DNA of 64,000 bases, taken from the NCBI RefSeq assembly GCF_900105255.1, contig NZ_LT629763.1, positions 2,294,001 through 2,358,000 of the forward strand, written 5' to 3'. Made by a program: the position numbers and the translations under genes. This document shows, in pieces, positions 8,255 to 17,596 of the stretch. Position 1 is the first letter of the stretch; each line of letters starts with the position of its first letter. The notes below the pieces were generated by a model, which was not told where the DNA came from, did not search any database, and was given only the letters and a program-made list of their open reading frames with translations. Source of the stretch: Halopseudomonas sabulinigri. Lineage in GTDB: Bacteria; Pseudomonadota; Gammaproteobacteria; Pseudomonadales; Pseudomonadaceae.

Positions 8255-11200
8255 GCGAGAGCAGCCCACTGGCGTTTTTTGTTCGCCACAAGGTGGCCGC
8301 CAATCTGCTGATGCTGGTCATGCTGATGGGCGGCATGCTCGGCCTCAGCCGCATGAATATCCAGTTCTTCCCGACCTTCGCGCTCGACTTTGTCACCATC
8401 CGCGTGGTCTGGAATGGTGCCGCCGCCGAGGATATCGAGCAGGCCATCACCATTCCGCTGGAGCAGCGCCTGCGCAGCATCCAGAACCTGAAGAACATGA
8501 CCTCGACCTCGGCCCAGGGTGTCTCCAGCATCACCCTGGAGTTCCGCGAGGGCACCGATCCGGTGGTGGCGCTGGACGACGCGCGCCAACAGGTCGACGA
8601 ATTCCGCAATCTGCCCGCCGACGCCGAAAAACCCGAGGTAGTGCGCGTCGCCCGCTACGACCCCATCGCCAAGTTGCTGCTGTACGGGCCTTACGCCCCG
8701 CATGAGCTGCGCACCATTGCCAACCGGCTGGAAGACGACCTGCTCACCAGCGGCATCGACCGCATCGAGATCGCCGGCCTGCCGGAGCAGCAGATCAGTA
8801 TCGAGATCCCCAATACCACCCTGCAACGCCTCGGCCTGTCGCTTGATCAGGTCGCCGACCGGGTCAACGCCGAATCTCGCGATCTACCCGCCGGCCAGGC
8901 CGGCGAGCAGGACTCTGCGCGTGAATTGCGCGCCATTGAGCAGCGCCGCGACGCCGAAGAGTTTGCCAACATTCCGCTGCAACCCAACGGCATCAGCCAC
9001 CTGCGCCTGGGCGACATCGCCGAGATCCGGCAGGAGCCGCGGCGCAACCAGGTATTGCTGCGCTACGCTGGCCAGCCGGCGGTAGAACTGTCGCTGCAAC
9101 GCGCCGAAGACGGCGACTCACTGGAAGCCGCGCAAGCTCTCAATGCCTGGCTGGAGCGCGTACAGCCCAGCCTGCCGCCAGAACTGAAGATCCACGTTTA
9201 CGACCAGGCCTGGCAGTTGATCAATGACCGTATCAGCCTGTTGGTGAACAACGGCCTGGGTGGCCTGGTGCTGGTAATGGTGTTGCTGTACCTGTTCCTG
9301 CCCGCACGGGTGGCGCTCTGGGTCGCGGTGGGCATTCCCACCGCGTTTCTTGCGGCCATGGCGGTGTTCTGGCTGATTGGTGGCTCGATCAACATGATCT
9401 CCCTGTTCGCGCTGATCATGGCGCTGGGGGTGATCGTCGATGATGCCATCGTCGTGGGTGAAGATGCCGACGCGCACTTCCGTGGCGGCGAGCAGCCGCA
9501 GCGCGCCTCCGAAGGCGCCGCCAAACGCATGCTCTGGCCGGTAGTGGCTTCGTCGCTGACCACCATCGCGGCGTTCATGCCCCTGCTGATGGTCGGCGGC
9601 ATCTTTGGCAACATTCTCGGCGACATTCCCACCGTGATGATCTGCGTGTTGATCGCCTCGCTGCTGGAATGCTTTGTGGTGCTGCCGCACCACCTGCGTT
9701 CGGCCTTCCAGCCGAGCAGCAAAAAGGCGCCTGGCACCTCCCGCAGCGCGCGCCTGGTCGCGCGCATCGACGGCGTGCGTGAGCGCTTCGACAGCGGCTT
9801 CAACCGCTTCCGCGATGGCCGCTTCCGGCGCTTCTCGCAGCTTGCGCTGCGTTATCGCGGCGCCACCCTTGCCAGTGCACTGGTCGCGGTCATGCTCACC
9901 ATTGGCTTGATGAGCAGCGGCCGTATCGGCTTCAGTTTTTTCCCCACCCCCGAGCCGCAGATGTTGCAGGCCAACGTCAGTTTTGTCGCCGGCACGCCGC
10001 GCGACACCATGGTCCGCTTCATGCGGCACCTGGAACAGACCCTGGAGCAGACCGAAAGCGAGCTGGGCGGTGACCTGATCCTCACCGCGGTGACCCGCCA
10101 AGGTCAGGTCATCAGTGAGAACGCCGGCGCGCGGCAAGGCGACAACCTGGGCGCCATGCTGATCGAAATGGTCTCGCCGGATCACCGCACGGTGCGCAAC
10201 AAGGCATTTATTCGCGCCTGGCGTGAACGCATCCATCTGGTACCCGGCATCGACCAGCTGAACATCACCGAGCAGGCCGGCGGCCCGCCCGGCAAGGATG
10301 TGGATGTACGTCTGACCGGCAGCGATCCCGAGCAATTGAAGAACGCCGCCGAGGCACTGTCGATCATGATAGGGTCGATCGAAGGCGTGCTCAGCACCGA
10401 AGACGATATGTCCTGGGGCCGCGAGCAGCTGGTTTACAGCCTGACCCCCTACGGCCAATCGCTGGGCCTGAGCATCCAGAGCGTCGGGCGCCAGCTGCGC
10501 GCCGCCTATGACGGCCGCCTGGCGCAGATCTATCAGGAAGACCAGGACGAGATCGAGGTGCGCGTGCAACTGCCGCGCAGTGAGCGCGAAAGCCTTGCCA
10601 GCCTGAACGAACTGAGTATTCGCCTGGATGACGGGCGCTTCGTACCGCTCGGCCAGGTGGTGCAATTCGGCAATAACCAGGGCTTTGAGGCGCTGCGCCA
10701 TGCCGATGGCATGCTCGCCACCGATGTCACGGCAGATATCGACCTGTCGCAAACCACCGCCGGCCAGGTGCTGAACAGCATCAGCCGCGAACTGCCGGCG
10801 CTGAGCAGCCAGTACAACGTGCGCTATAGCTTTGAGGGGCGCTCGGTCGACCAGCAGGAAACCATGTCCGACATGGGCACCGGCCTGATCATCGGCCTAC
10901 TGCTGATGTACGCGGTACTGGTGTGGGTGTTCTCGTCGTGGAGCACACCGCTGATCGTCATGTCGGTCATCCCGCTGGCGCTGGTCGGGGCCGTGCTGGG
11001 CCATTGGGTGATGGGCCTGAATCTGACGATTCTGTCGTTGTTCGGCCTGTTTGGCCTGTCCGGCATCGTGGTGAACAACTCGATCATTCTGGTCAGCTTC
11101 TACCAGGAGCAGCGCAAGCGCGGGTTGGCGGTCAACGAGGCACTCAACGAAGCCGTAGTGCAGCGCCTGCGCGCGGTACTGCTGACATCCCTGACCACCA

Positions 11201-11394
11201 TCGGCGGGTTGCTGCCGCTGCTGTTCGAGACCTCGTTGCAGGCACAATTCCTGATCCCGATGGCAACGTCCATCGCGTTCGGCCTGGGCTTCTCTACCCT
11301 GCTGGTGTTGATGGTCGTACCCGCGTTGTTGTCATTGCTGGAGGGCTGGAAGGAGCGGCGTGAGCAAAGGCGCACGGAAGCACCTGCAAGCTGA
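8251..11394 (+). CDS. RND efflux transporter permease
   Basis: A 1047-aa AcrB/MexB-superfamily proton-driven exporter of the inner membrane. TM1 (LLMLVMLMGGMLGLSRM) is followed by a large periplasmic domain (about residues 40-335), TM2-6 with the proton-relay region ALGVIVDDAIVVGEDADAHF (Asp-Asp pair near residue 400), a second periplasmic domain, and TM8-12 with FGLFGLSGIVVNNSIILV. The symmetrical repeat and the position directly after a membrane-fusion gene (4-base ATGA overlap) fix the family. It resembles the less-studied RND group found as adaptor-permease pairs rather than the classic mexAB-oprM type. Substrate unknown. Confidence 0.9.
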   Translation: MSESSPLAFFVRHKVAANLLMLVMLMGGMLGLSRMNIQFFPTFALDFVTIRVVWNGAAAEDIEQAITIPLEQRLRSIQNLKNMTSTSAQGVSSITLEFREGTDPVVALDDARQQVDEFRNLPADAEKPEVVRVARYDPIAKLLLYGPYAPHELRTIANRLEDDLLTSGIDRIEIAGLPEQQISIEIPNTTLQRLGLSLDQVADRVNAESRDLPAGQAGEQDSARELRAIEQRRDAEEFANIPLQPNGISHLRLGDIAEIRQEPRRNQVLLRYAGQPAVELSLQRAEDGDSLEAAQALNAWLERVQPSLPPELKIHVYDQAWQLINDRISLLVNNGLGGLVLVMVLLYLFLPARVALWVAVGIPTAFLAAMAVFWLIGGSINMISLFALIMALGVIVDDAIVVGEDADAHFRGGEQPQRASEGAAKRMLWPVVASSLTTIAAFMPLLMVGGIFGNILGDIPTVMICVLIASLLECFVVLPHHLRSAFQPSSKKAPGTSRSARLVARIDGVRERFDSGFNRFRDGRFRRFSQLALRYRGATLASALVAVMLTIGLMSSGRIGFSFFPTPEPQMLQANVSFVAGTPRDTMVRFMRHLEQTLEQTESELGGDLILTAVTRQGQVISENAGARQGDNLGAMLIEMVSPDHRTVRNKAFIRAWRERIHLVPGIDQLNITEQAGGPPGKDVDVRLTGSDPEQLKNAAEALSIMIGSIEGVLSTEDDMSWGREQLVYSLTPYGQSLGLSIQSVGRQLRAAYDGRLAQIYQEDQDEIEVRVQLPRSERESLASLNELSIRLDDGRFVPLGQVVQFGNNQGFEALRHADGMLATDVTADIDLSQTTAGQVLNSISRELPALSSQYNVRYSFEGRSVDQQETMSDMGTGLIIGLLLMYAVLVWVFSSWSTPLIVMSVIPLALVGAVLGHWVMGLNLTILSLFGLFGLSGIVVNNSIILVSFYQEQRKRGLAVNEALNEAVVQRLRAVLLTSLTTIGGLLPLLFETSLQAQFLIPMATSIAFGLGFSTLLVLMVVPALLSLLEGWKERREQRRTEAPAS

Positions 11395-11409
11395 TTGGCT
11401 AGAGCAAAA

Positions 11410-11430
11410 ACGGCTCCCAAGCGGAGCCGT
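11410..11430 (+). terminator. Terminator-like hairpin after the RND gene
   Basis: ACGGCTCC (11410-11417) pairs with GGAGCCGT (11423-11430) across a 5-base loop, 16 bases after the RND stop. An A run precedes it, but no T run follows on the plus strand. Confidence 0.5.
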
Positions 11431-11561
11431 CGGACGTGTGGGTTGCAGCTACATTAAATCAGCAAGGCGGAGTGTATTGCTGATTTCCAATTTCGCCCTC
11501 ACTGCGAGCTGGGGGAGATGCTTATCCATTTCCCCCAACACCCCCTAGGACACCCCAACTA

Positions 11562-11590
11562 CGCGGCCCTGCGGGTTCGCTGCGTTGCTC
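11562..11590 (+). repeat. Intergenic repeat, copy A
   Basis: GCGGCCCTGCGGGTTCGCTG followed by CGTTGCTC. The same sequence with a single change occurs at 39510-39538, and a diverged inverted copy lies near 39840-39863. Confidence 0.65.
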
Positions 11591-11650
11591 GCCCGCGTAG
11601 ACGGGGCCATGGGGGCGTGCACACTCGCATGACGATGGTCAGGCTCGCTT

Positions 11651-11686
11651 ACACAGAAACGGCTCCCGCAGGAGCCGTTTCTGTGT
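11651..11686. terminator. Bidirectional terminator with a 16-bp stem
   Basis: ACACAGAAACGGCTCC (11651-11666) pairs perfectly with its complement at 11671-11686 across a CGCA loop. A-rich and T-rich ends (CAGAAA / TTTCTG) make it usable from both strands. It sits 19 bases beyond the stop of the SPFH gene. Confidence 0.8.
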
Positions 11687-11704
11687 AGCTTTTAGCTAGA
11701 AAGC

Positions 11705-12625
11705 TTACTTCTTGGTCACTTCCAACGTCTTGGTGATCGCCGCGACCGCCGAGCCAATATTGCTCAGTTCCGCCGGCAGAATCATGGTGTTGTTGGTTTG
11801 CGCCAGCTTGCCGAACTCCTTCACGTACTGCTCGGCAACGCGCAGCGATACCGCTTCCTGGCCGCCTGCGGTATTGATCGCCTCGGCGACACGGCGCAAA
11901 CCTTCTGCGGTCGCAGTCGCGATCAGCTCGATCTCACGGGCCTTACCTTCGGCTTCGTTGATCTGGCGCTGCTTGTCGGCTTCGGACAGGTTGATGGTTT
12001 CCTGCTTCTGACCTTCGGACACGTTGATCTTGGCTTCACGTTCACCCTCGGACTGGGCGACAACCGCGCGACGCTCCCGCTCGGCGCGCATCTGTTTTTC
12101 CAGCGCATCGAGGATGGTAGCCGGCAGCTCGATGTCGGCGATCTCGTAACGCAGCACCTTCACACCCCAGGGCTTGGCTGCTTCGTCCAGCGCCTCGACC
12201 ACCTGTACGTTGATGGTTTCGCGCTCCTCAAAGGTCTTGTCCAGATCGATCTTGCCGACTACCGAACGCAGGGTGGTTTGCGCCAATTGCATGGAAGCGT
12301 AGCGGTAATCATTGATGCCGTAACTGGCCAGTTTGGGGTCGACCACCTGCAGGTAGAGCACACCGTCTACCACGACCTGAATATTGTCGCGGGTAACGCA
12401 GGCCTGGCTGGGCACGTCGATCGCTTCTTCCTTGAGCGTGTGCTTGTAGGAAACGCGGTCGACAAAGGGGATCAACAGGTGAAAGCCGGCTTCCAGGGTC
12501 TTGGCGTATTTGCCCAAGCGCTCGACAATAAAGGCCGAACGCTGCGGCACGATGCGCGCAGTTTTGGCCAGGGCAACGATGACCAGGACCAGAAACGCGA
12601 GTGAAAGAATTGTGGCGATTTCCAT
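11705..12625 (-). CDS. SPFH/stomatin-like membrane protein (paraslipin/QmcA type)
   Basis: A band-7 protein that would form large oligomeric rings at membrane microdomains. An N-terminal anchor helix (residues 5-22, TILSLAFLVLVIVALAKTA) precedes the SPFH domain (RIVPQRSAFIVERLGKYAKT, then VDRVSYKHTLKEEAIDVPSQ, about residues 25-185). A charged coiled coil follows (EREAKINVSEGQKQETINL and QRQINEAEGKAREIELI) and a short C-terminal segment ending in EVTKK. The start has AGGAAG seven bases upstream. The NfeD gene lies 27 bases upstream on the same strand; NfeD and SPFH proteins commonly form a functional pair. The exact cargo is not known. Confidence 0.9.
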   Translation of the reverse strand: MEIATILSLAFLVLVIVALAKTARIVPQRSAFIVERLGKYAKTLEAGFHLLIPFVDRVSYKHTLKEEAIDVPSQACVTRDNIQVVVDGVLYLQVVDPKLASYGINDYRYASMQLAQTTLRSVVGKIDLDKTFEERETINVQVVEALDEAAKPWGVKVLRYEIADIELPATILDALEKQMRAERERRAVVAQSEGEREAKINVSEGQKQETINLSEADKQRQINEAEGKAREIELIATATAEGLRRVAEAINTAGGQEAVSLRVAEQYVKEFGKLAQTNNTMILPAELSNIGSAVAAITKTLEVTKK

Positions 12626-12652
12626 GCTTAAACTTCCTTGAACGGGGGTGTT

Positions 12653-13120
12653 TTAGGGTTGGTTCGGGCGCTGGGCACTGACCTGCAGAACGATGCCGCT
12701 GTGGTTGACCACCCAGGCCGTGTCCCCGGCCTTCAGCGATTCGTCCGACTCGGCATCCCACTTGGCGCCATTGAGCTGCACATGGCCAATACCGGCGGCG
12801 AAGTCGGTCAACACGGCAACGCGTACGCCCAGCAAACCGGCATCGTCCTGATCGCGGGCGGCGAGGTCAGCCTCGCTGCCGCGTAGCCAGCGCTTGAAGT
12901 GACGCCGCAGATACCACAGCGCTAGCACGCTGATCAGCGCGAACAACACCAGTTGATAGGGCAAGCTGTCGATCACGCCAAACAGGGTCAGCAGGCCGAC
13001 CACCAATGCACCTATGCCAAAGAACACCGCCACCATCGCGGGGATGAAGAACTCCGACAGTAACAGGGCCAGGCCCAGCAACAGCCAGAATGCGTAGCTC
13101 GTCAAATATCCAGTCAACAT
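12653..13120 (-). CDS. NfeD-family membrane protein (short form)
   Basis: A 155-aa protein with three hydrophobic segments in the N-terminal half (FWLLLGLALLLSEFF, AVFFGIGALVVGLLTLFGV, YQLVLFALISVLALWYL) and a soluble C-terminal OB-fold domain (GHVQLNGAKWDAESDESLKA, DTAWVVNHSGIVLQV). It lacks the ClpP-like protease domain found in long NfeD proteins, so it is the short type paired with stomatin-like proteins. It is the first gene of a two-gene operon. AAGGA seven bases before the ATG supports the start. Confidence 0.88.
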   Translation of the reverse strand: MLTGYLTSYAFWLLLGLALLLSEFFIPAMVAVFFGIGALVVGLLTLFGVIDSLPYQLVLFALISVLALWYLRRHFKRWLRGSEADLAARDQDDAGLLGVRVAVLTDFAAGIGHVQLNGAKWDAESDESLKAGDTAWVVNHSGIVLQVSAQRPNQP

Positions 13121-13192
13121 TTTGCCGTCCTTAACATGCAGCGCCGCCAGTACAACGGCCTGCCCGGAGAGTACCAGATTGCCCCTGCGAAT

Positions 13193-13208
13193 GCGCCGCC
13201 GGCGGCGC
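13193..13208. promoter_or_regulatory. GC-rich palindrome in the divergent NfeD / channel promoter region
   Basis: GCGCCGCCGGCGGCGC is a perfect 16-base palindrome midway between the divergent NfeD and channel genes. It could be an operator or simply a GC-rich hairpin; no regulator is adjacent. Confidence 0.3.
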
Positions 13209-13278
13209 CCTCACGCGCCCAAGCCTGTCACTACCGGTCAGCTTTGTTAAGCTGTTGGCAAACCACAGGGAGTGACAC

Positions 13279-14346
13279 ATGCCTTTACGACTAATCCAGC
13301 TGTGCCTGTTTCTCATGCTGAGCACCGCCGCCAGCTTCGCTCAGGCCAAAATACTGCAAGTGGGCATTACCGAAGTGCCGCCCTTCGTGATCAAAACCGA
13401 GCAGGGCGAATGGGAAGGTATCAGCATCGACCTGTGGCGTGCGATTGCCCGCGAGCAGCAACTGGAATACGAGTGGGTGCCGCTGTCATTTGCCGAGCTG
13501 CTCAGCCAGGTTGAAAGCGGAAAGATCGACGTGGCCGTCGGCGCCCTGACCATGACCGCCGACCGTGAAGCAGCATTCGATTTCAGCCACCCCTTCTATC
13601 AGACCGGGCTGTCGATCGGCGTACCGCACACTCCCAAGCACGGCATACTGCAAAGTCTCAAAGCGCTGTTCAGCTGGGAGTTTCTCAGCGTCATCGTGGC
13701 GCTCGGGCTGTTGCTGTTTGCCGTCGGTGTGGTGCTCTGGGTTTGCGAGCGGCGCGCCAACCCGGAACAGTTTGGCGGCAAGGCCAGTGAGGGCATTGGC
13801 GCCAGCTTCTGGTGGGCCGCCGTGACCATGACGACCGTAGGCTATGGCGACAAGGCGCCGGTCACCCTGGCCGGCCGGCTGGTGGCGCTGGTGTGGATGT
13901 TTGCCGGCTTGATCATGGTTGCGAGTTTTACCGCCGCCATAACCTCGTCCCTCACCGTCAGCAATCTGCAATACCAGATCGGCGGACCGCAGGACCTGCC
14001 TGGCAGCACCGTGGCCACCATCCCCAACACCGCCAGCGCACGCTATCTGCAAGACAACCACGTGGTGCATCGCGACTACCCCAGCCTCAGCGAGGCCATG
14101 CAATCGGTGCTCGATGGCACGACCGACGCCGTGGTTTACGACCGGCCATTACTGCAATTTCGCAATCAGCAACTGGGCGACAAACGGCTGGATCTGGTAC
14201 CGGCGGTGTTCGAACAGCAGCTCTACGCACTGGCACTGCCCGCAGGCAGCAAACTGCGCGAGGCTATCAGTGAAGAAATTCTGCGCATCACCGAGTCCGA
14301 TGAATGGCGCTCAATTCAGGCCGGCTACCTCGAGCAAGCTGAATAA
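13279..14346 (+). CDS. GluR0-like ligand-gated potassium channel
   Basis: A bacterial ionotropic-glutamate-receptor architecture (355 aa). A signal peptide (residues 1-22) is followed by the first lobe of a periplasmic amino-acid-binding domain (ILQVGITEVPPFVIKTEQGE; DVAVGALTMTADREAAFDFS), an outer helix (FLSVIVALGLLLFAVGVVLWV, about 133-155), a pore loop with the K+ filter TTVGYGD (185-191), an inner helix (VALVWMFAGLIMVASFTAA), and the second binding lobe (about 235-350). The order lobe-helix-pore-helix-lobe defines the GluR0 type. The TVGYGD filter predicts K+ selectivity; the ligand is probably an amino acid but is not provable here. AGGGAG six bases before ATG supports the start. The gene stands alone. 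Confidence 0.88.
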   Translation: MPLRLIQLCLFLMLSTAASFAQAKILQVGITEVPPFVIKTEQGEWEGISIDLWRAIAREQQLEYEWVPLSFAELLSQVESGKIDVAVGALTMTADREAAFDFSHPFYQTGLSIGVPHTPKHGILQSLKALFSWEFLSVIVALGLLLFAVGVVLWVCERRANPEQFGGKASEGIGASFWWAAVTMTTVGYGDKAPVTLAGRLVALVWMFAGLIMVASFTAAITSSLTVSNLQYQIGGPQDLPGSTVATIPNTASARYLQDNHVVHRDYPSLSEAMQSVLDGTTDAVVYDRPLLQFRNQQLGDKRLDLVPAVFEQQLYALALPAGSKLREAISEEILRITESDEWRSIQAGYLEQAE

Positions 14347-14350
14347 AGCC

Positions 14351-14382
14351 GCTGGCCGAGCGCCTCTCGGCGCCCGGCCAGC
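14351..14382 (+). terminator. Terminator-like nested hairpin after the channel gene
   Basis: GCTGGCCG (14351-14358) pairs with CGGCCAGC (14375-14382), and inside it GCGCC pairs with GGCGC. It lies five bases after the channel stop. There is no T tract. Confidence 0.5.
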
Positions 14383-14399
14383 CTGCAGAACAGCAAGAA

Positions 14400-14432
14400 A
14401 TGAACTGCAGTTCATCGGATTTTCCCGATGAA
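14400..14432. promoter_or_regulatory. Overlapping palindromes upstream of the lipase gene
   Basis: ATGAACTGCAGTTCAT (14400-14415) is a perfect 16-base palindrome. Its right arm also begins a second inverted repeat, TTCATCGG / CCGATGAA (14411-14418 and 14425-14432). The block lies about 180 bases before the lipase start. It could be a regulator-binding site or alternative RNA hairpins; I recognise no known consensus. Confidence 0.4.
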
Positions 14433-14435
14433 TGA

Positions 14436-15557
<1,122 letters not shown>

Positions 15558-15565
15558 CAGAGACA

Positions 15566-15593
15566 GTGCGACCAGCGCCCAGGCTGGTCGCAC
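15566..15593 (+). terminator. Intercistronic hairpin between lipase and foldase genes
   Basis: GTGCGACCAGC (15566-15576) pairs perfectly with GCTGGTCGCAC (15583-15593) around GCCCAG. With no T run it could act as a partial terminator or a 3'-end mRNA stabiliser, lowering the level of foldase relative to lipase. Confidence 0.55.
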
Positions 15594-15622
15594 TCCCCCG
15601 CCTATTCCCGTTCGAGTTGCCT

Positions 15623-16612
15623 ATGAAATACCTCGTTTACCTGCCCTTGGTTGCCGGCGCCCTGCTGCTGGGCTGGCAATTACTGCCCGAATCAACGCCG
15701 CCTGCCAACGCACCGGCGCTGACCAGCAGCAAGCATCAGGCTCCCGCTACAGCGCTGCCCCCGCCAACCGCCTTGACCGCTACGCACACCGCGACACCAC
15801 CGCTGCCGTCCTCGCTGCGCGGCACCGAGGTTGACGGCCGCCTGCAGGTAGACGCCGATGGCAACCTGCTGATCAATGATCAACTGCGCCACCTGTTTGA
15901 CTACTACCTGAGCGCCAATGGTGAGGAGACCCCCGCACAGGCGCAGCAACGGATACGCCAGCAGCTCAACCAGCAGCTGGATGAGCCTGCCAGAGCGCAG
16001 GCATTGACCATTTTCGAGCATTACCTTGGCTACCTGCAGGCGGTCGCTGAGCTGGAGCAGGCGTTCCCGGTACTCGACGATCTGGACGCACTCTGGGCGC
16101 GCGAAGAGGCAGTACAACGACTGCGCGCCAGCCTGTTCGACCCTGCGGTGCATCAAGCCTTCTTCGCCGGCGAAGAGGTCTACAACCGCTTTACCCTTGA
16201 GCGCCTGACCATCAACCGCAACCCTGATCTGGATGCCGATCAGCGCGCCGCCGCGGTAGAGGCACTGCGAGAAAGCCTGCCAGCAGAGATGCAGGAGTTG
16301 CTGGTACCGCAACTGCATCAGGACCTGCGCCGCGAAACGCTGGCACTGCAGGAACACAACGCTGCGCCGCAGCAGATACGCGACCTGAGGCTCAATCTGG
16401 TGGGCCCCGAGGCCACCGCCAGGCTTGAGGCGCTGGACCAGCAACGCGCCGAGTGGCAGCAGCGCGTCAGCGACTTCAACCGCGAGCGCGACGCCATCCT
16501 GCAGCAGCCGGGCCTGGCCGAGCAGGACAAGCAGGCGGCAATCGACGCTCTGCTGCAGGAACGCTTCGCCGCCAATGAACAACTGCGCATCGCCAGCCAG
16601 AGCAAGCGCTGA
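15623..16612 (+). CDS. lifO: Lipase-specific foldase (lipase chaperone)
   Basis: A steric chaperone anchored in the inner membrane that folds the lipase in the periplasm. An N-terminal membrane helix (YLVYLPLVAGALLLGWQLL, residues 3-21) is followed by a Pro/Ala/Thr-rich flexible linker (to about residue 60), then a folding domain starting SLRGTEVDGRLQVDADGNL. The RGTEVDG segment matches the RXXFDY(S)L-type motif position of the family in modified form, and is followed by the long helical arms. Length (329 aa) is normal. ATG at 15623 is chosen because the membrane helix begins immediately. It follows the lipase gene by 65 bases. Confidence 0.92.
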   Translation: MKYLVYLPLVAGALLLGWQLLPESTPPANAPALTSSKHQAPATALPPPTALTATHTATPPLPSSLRGTEVDGRLQVDADGNLLINDQLRHLFDYYLSANGEETPAQAQQRIRQQLNQQLDEPARAQALTIFEHYLGYLQAVAELEQAFPVLDDLDALWAREEAVQRLRASLFDPAVHQAFFAGEEVYNRFTLERLTINRNPDLDADQRAAAVEALRESLPAEMQELLVPQLHQDLRRETLALQEHNAAPQQIRDLRLNLVGPEATARLEALDQQRAEWQQRVSDFNRERDAILQQPGLAEQDKQAAIDALLQERFAANEQLRIASQSKR

Positions 16613-16684
16613 GGCATAGCGCTGGCCGGTTCTTGACCGCAAGGCGGGGCTGGCTGCCATACTGGTAACTCACTCGTCCGCCAG

Positions 16685-16727
16685 ATGGCAACGAGAGGGC
16701 AACGAGATGGCAACGAGAGGGCAACCG
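16685..16727 (+). repeat. Tandem repeat carrying the ribosome-binding site
   Basis: ATGGCAACGAGAGGGCAACG is repeated almost exactly twice in tandem (about 22-base unit), and each unit is itself two degenerate 11-mers (GGCAACGAGA). The last GAGAGGG sits as a Shine-Dalgarno before the ATG at 16729. Confidence 0.75.
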
Positions 16728-16728
16728 T

Positions 16729-16941
16729 ATGCGTGCCGATGAATTTCTCAAGAAACACGGTCTGGACCAGGAAGACGACAAGGACACCAGCCTGCGGGGC
16801 CAGGCTCTGGAACGCGCTCTGCACCCCAGCCGGCCGCATGCCGGAACGCCGCACGACTGGGAGGACTGGGAGCGCTACAAGGCCGAACAGGCAGCCAAGG
16901 GTGAGCCGGTTGAGCCTGCAGCACCGTCCGCCGATGACTAG
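16729..16941 (+). CDS. Small acidic hypothetical protein
   Basis: A 70-aa soluble, strongly charged protein (MRADEFLKKHGLDQEDDKDT at the start, an Ala/Pro-rich tail ending SADD). No membrane segment, signal or metal motif is visible. I do not recognise the family. GAGAGGG lies nine bases before the ATG, and the last eight bases overlap the start of the DUF3047 gene (ATGACTAG), which implies translational coupling and supports it being real. Confidence 0.6.
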   Translation: MRADEFLKKHGLDQEDDKDTSLRGQALERALHPSRPHAGTPHDWEDWERYKAEQAAKGEPVEPAAPSADD

Positions 16942-17596
16942 CTCTGGCCGCCTCTGGCTGATCTGCTGCAGCTTGCTGATACCAGTGACCAGCCAAGCCG
17001 CGCCGACTTACTCGGCCAAGGACATGCTCAACTGGCAGGTCAAACGCTTTGCTGAAGCGACCCGTTACCAACTCGATGGCAGTAGGCTGAAAGCGCAATG
17101 CCTCGGCGGCGAAGCCAGCGCACTGTACATTGAGCAACCGATTGATCTGCGCGAAACCCCCATCCTCAGCTGGTCGTGGGCGGTCAGTGGGGTGTATGCC
17201 AATATCGATGAAGCCAGCAAGACCGGGGACGATTATCCGGTGCGGGTTTACGTGGTCAAGGATGGCGGCCTGCTGCCGTGGCGCACCCTGGCAGTGAACT
17301 ACGTCTGGTCCAGCAGCCAGCCTGAAGGCAGCCACTGGCCCAATGCGTTCACCGGCAACGCGCAGATGCTGGCGGTGCGCAGTGGTGCACCTGCGCACGT
17401 CGGTGAGTTGGTCAGCGAGCGACGCAATGTGCGGGAGGACTTCCTGGCGCTGCACGGAGAAGACCTGCAGCAGATTGACGGTATCGCACTGATGACTGAC
17501 TGCGACAACGCCCGCCAGCCGGTGACCGGCTGGTACGGCGCCATCGAGTGGTTGCCGGTTACCTCTGCGGCTACTTCCGCACCCAGCTCCCGCTAA
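16934..17596 (+). CDS. DUF3047 domain protein, exported
   Basis: A 220-aa protein with an N-terminal signal peptide (LWLICCSLLIPVTSQAAP, cut near residue 23) and a DUF3047 domain over the rest. Family-like features are the ILSWSWAVSG core, the DDYPVRVYVV strand, the LPWRTLAVNYVWSSSQ segment, SERRNVREDFLALHGED, and MTDCDNARQPVTGWYGAIEW near the end. The function of the family is unknown. It is likely periplasmic. It is coupled to the small gene upstream and ends convergently, 26 bases overlapping the ydbL-like gene on the other strand. Confidence 0.85.
   Translation: MTSSGRLWLICCSLLIPVTSQAAPTYSAKDMLNWQVKRFAEATRYQLDGSRLKAQCLGGEASALYIEQPIDLRETPILSWSWAVSGVYANIDEASKTGDDYPVRVYVVKDGGLLPWRTLAVNYVWSSSQPEGSHWPNAFTGNAQMLAVRSGAPAHVGELVSERRNVREDFLALHGEDLQQIDGIALMTDCDNARQPVTGWYGAIEWLPVTSAATSAPSSR

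Larger units (their letters stand above)
11395..11704. other. Gene-free interval with three hairpins and an intergenic repeat
   Basis: No convincing coding sequence. It contains an ACGGCTCC/GGAGCCGT hairpin (11410-11430), an AAATCAGCAA/TTGCTGATTT hairpin (11456-11486), a copy of the GCGGCCCT-CGGGTTCGCTGCG repeat (about 11562-11590) that is also found near 39.5 kb, and a 16-bp-stem hairpin (11651-11686) whose core repeats the first hairpin. The outer hairpins share the stem ACGGCTCC, as if one had been copied around the insert. Confidence 0.6.

Noticed and set aside
9118..10752. Long open frame antisense to the RND permease (over 500 codons)
   Set aside because: It lies wholly inside a well-supported gene, is low-complexity in composition and arises from high-GC codon structure.
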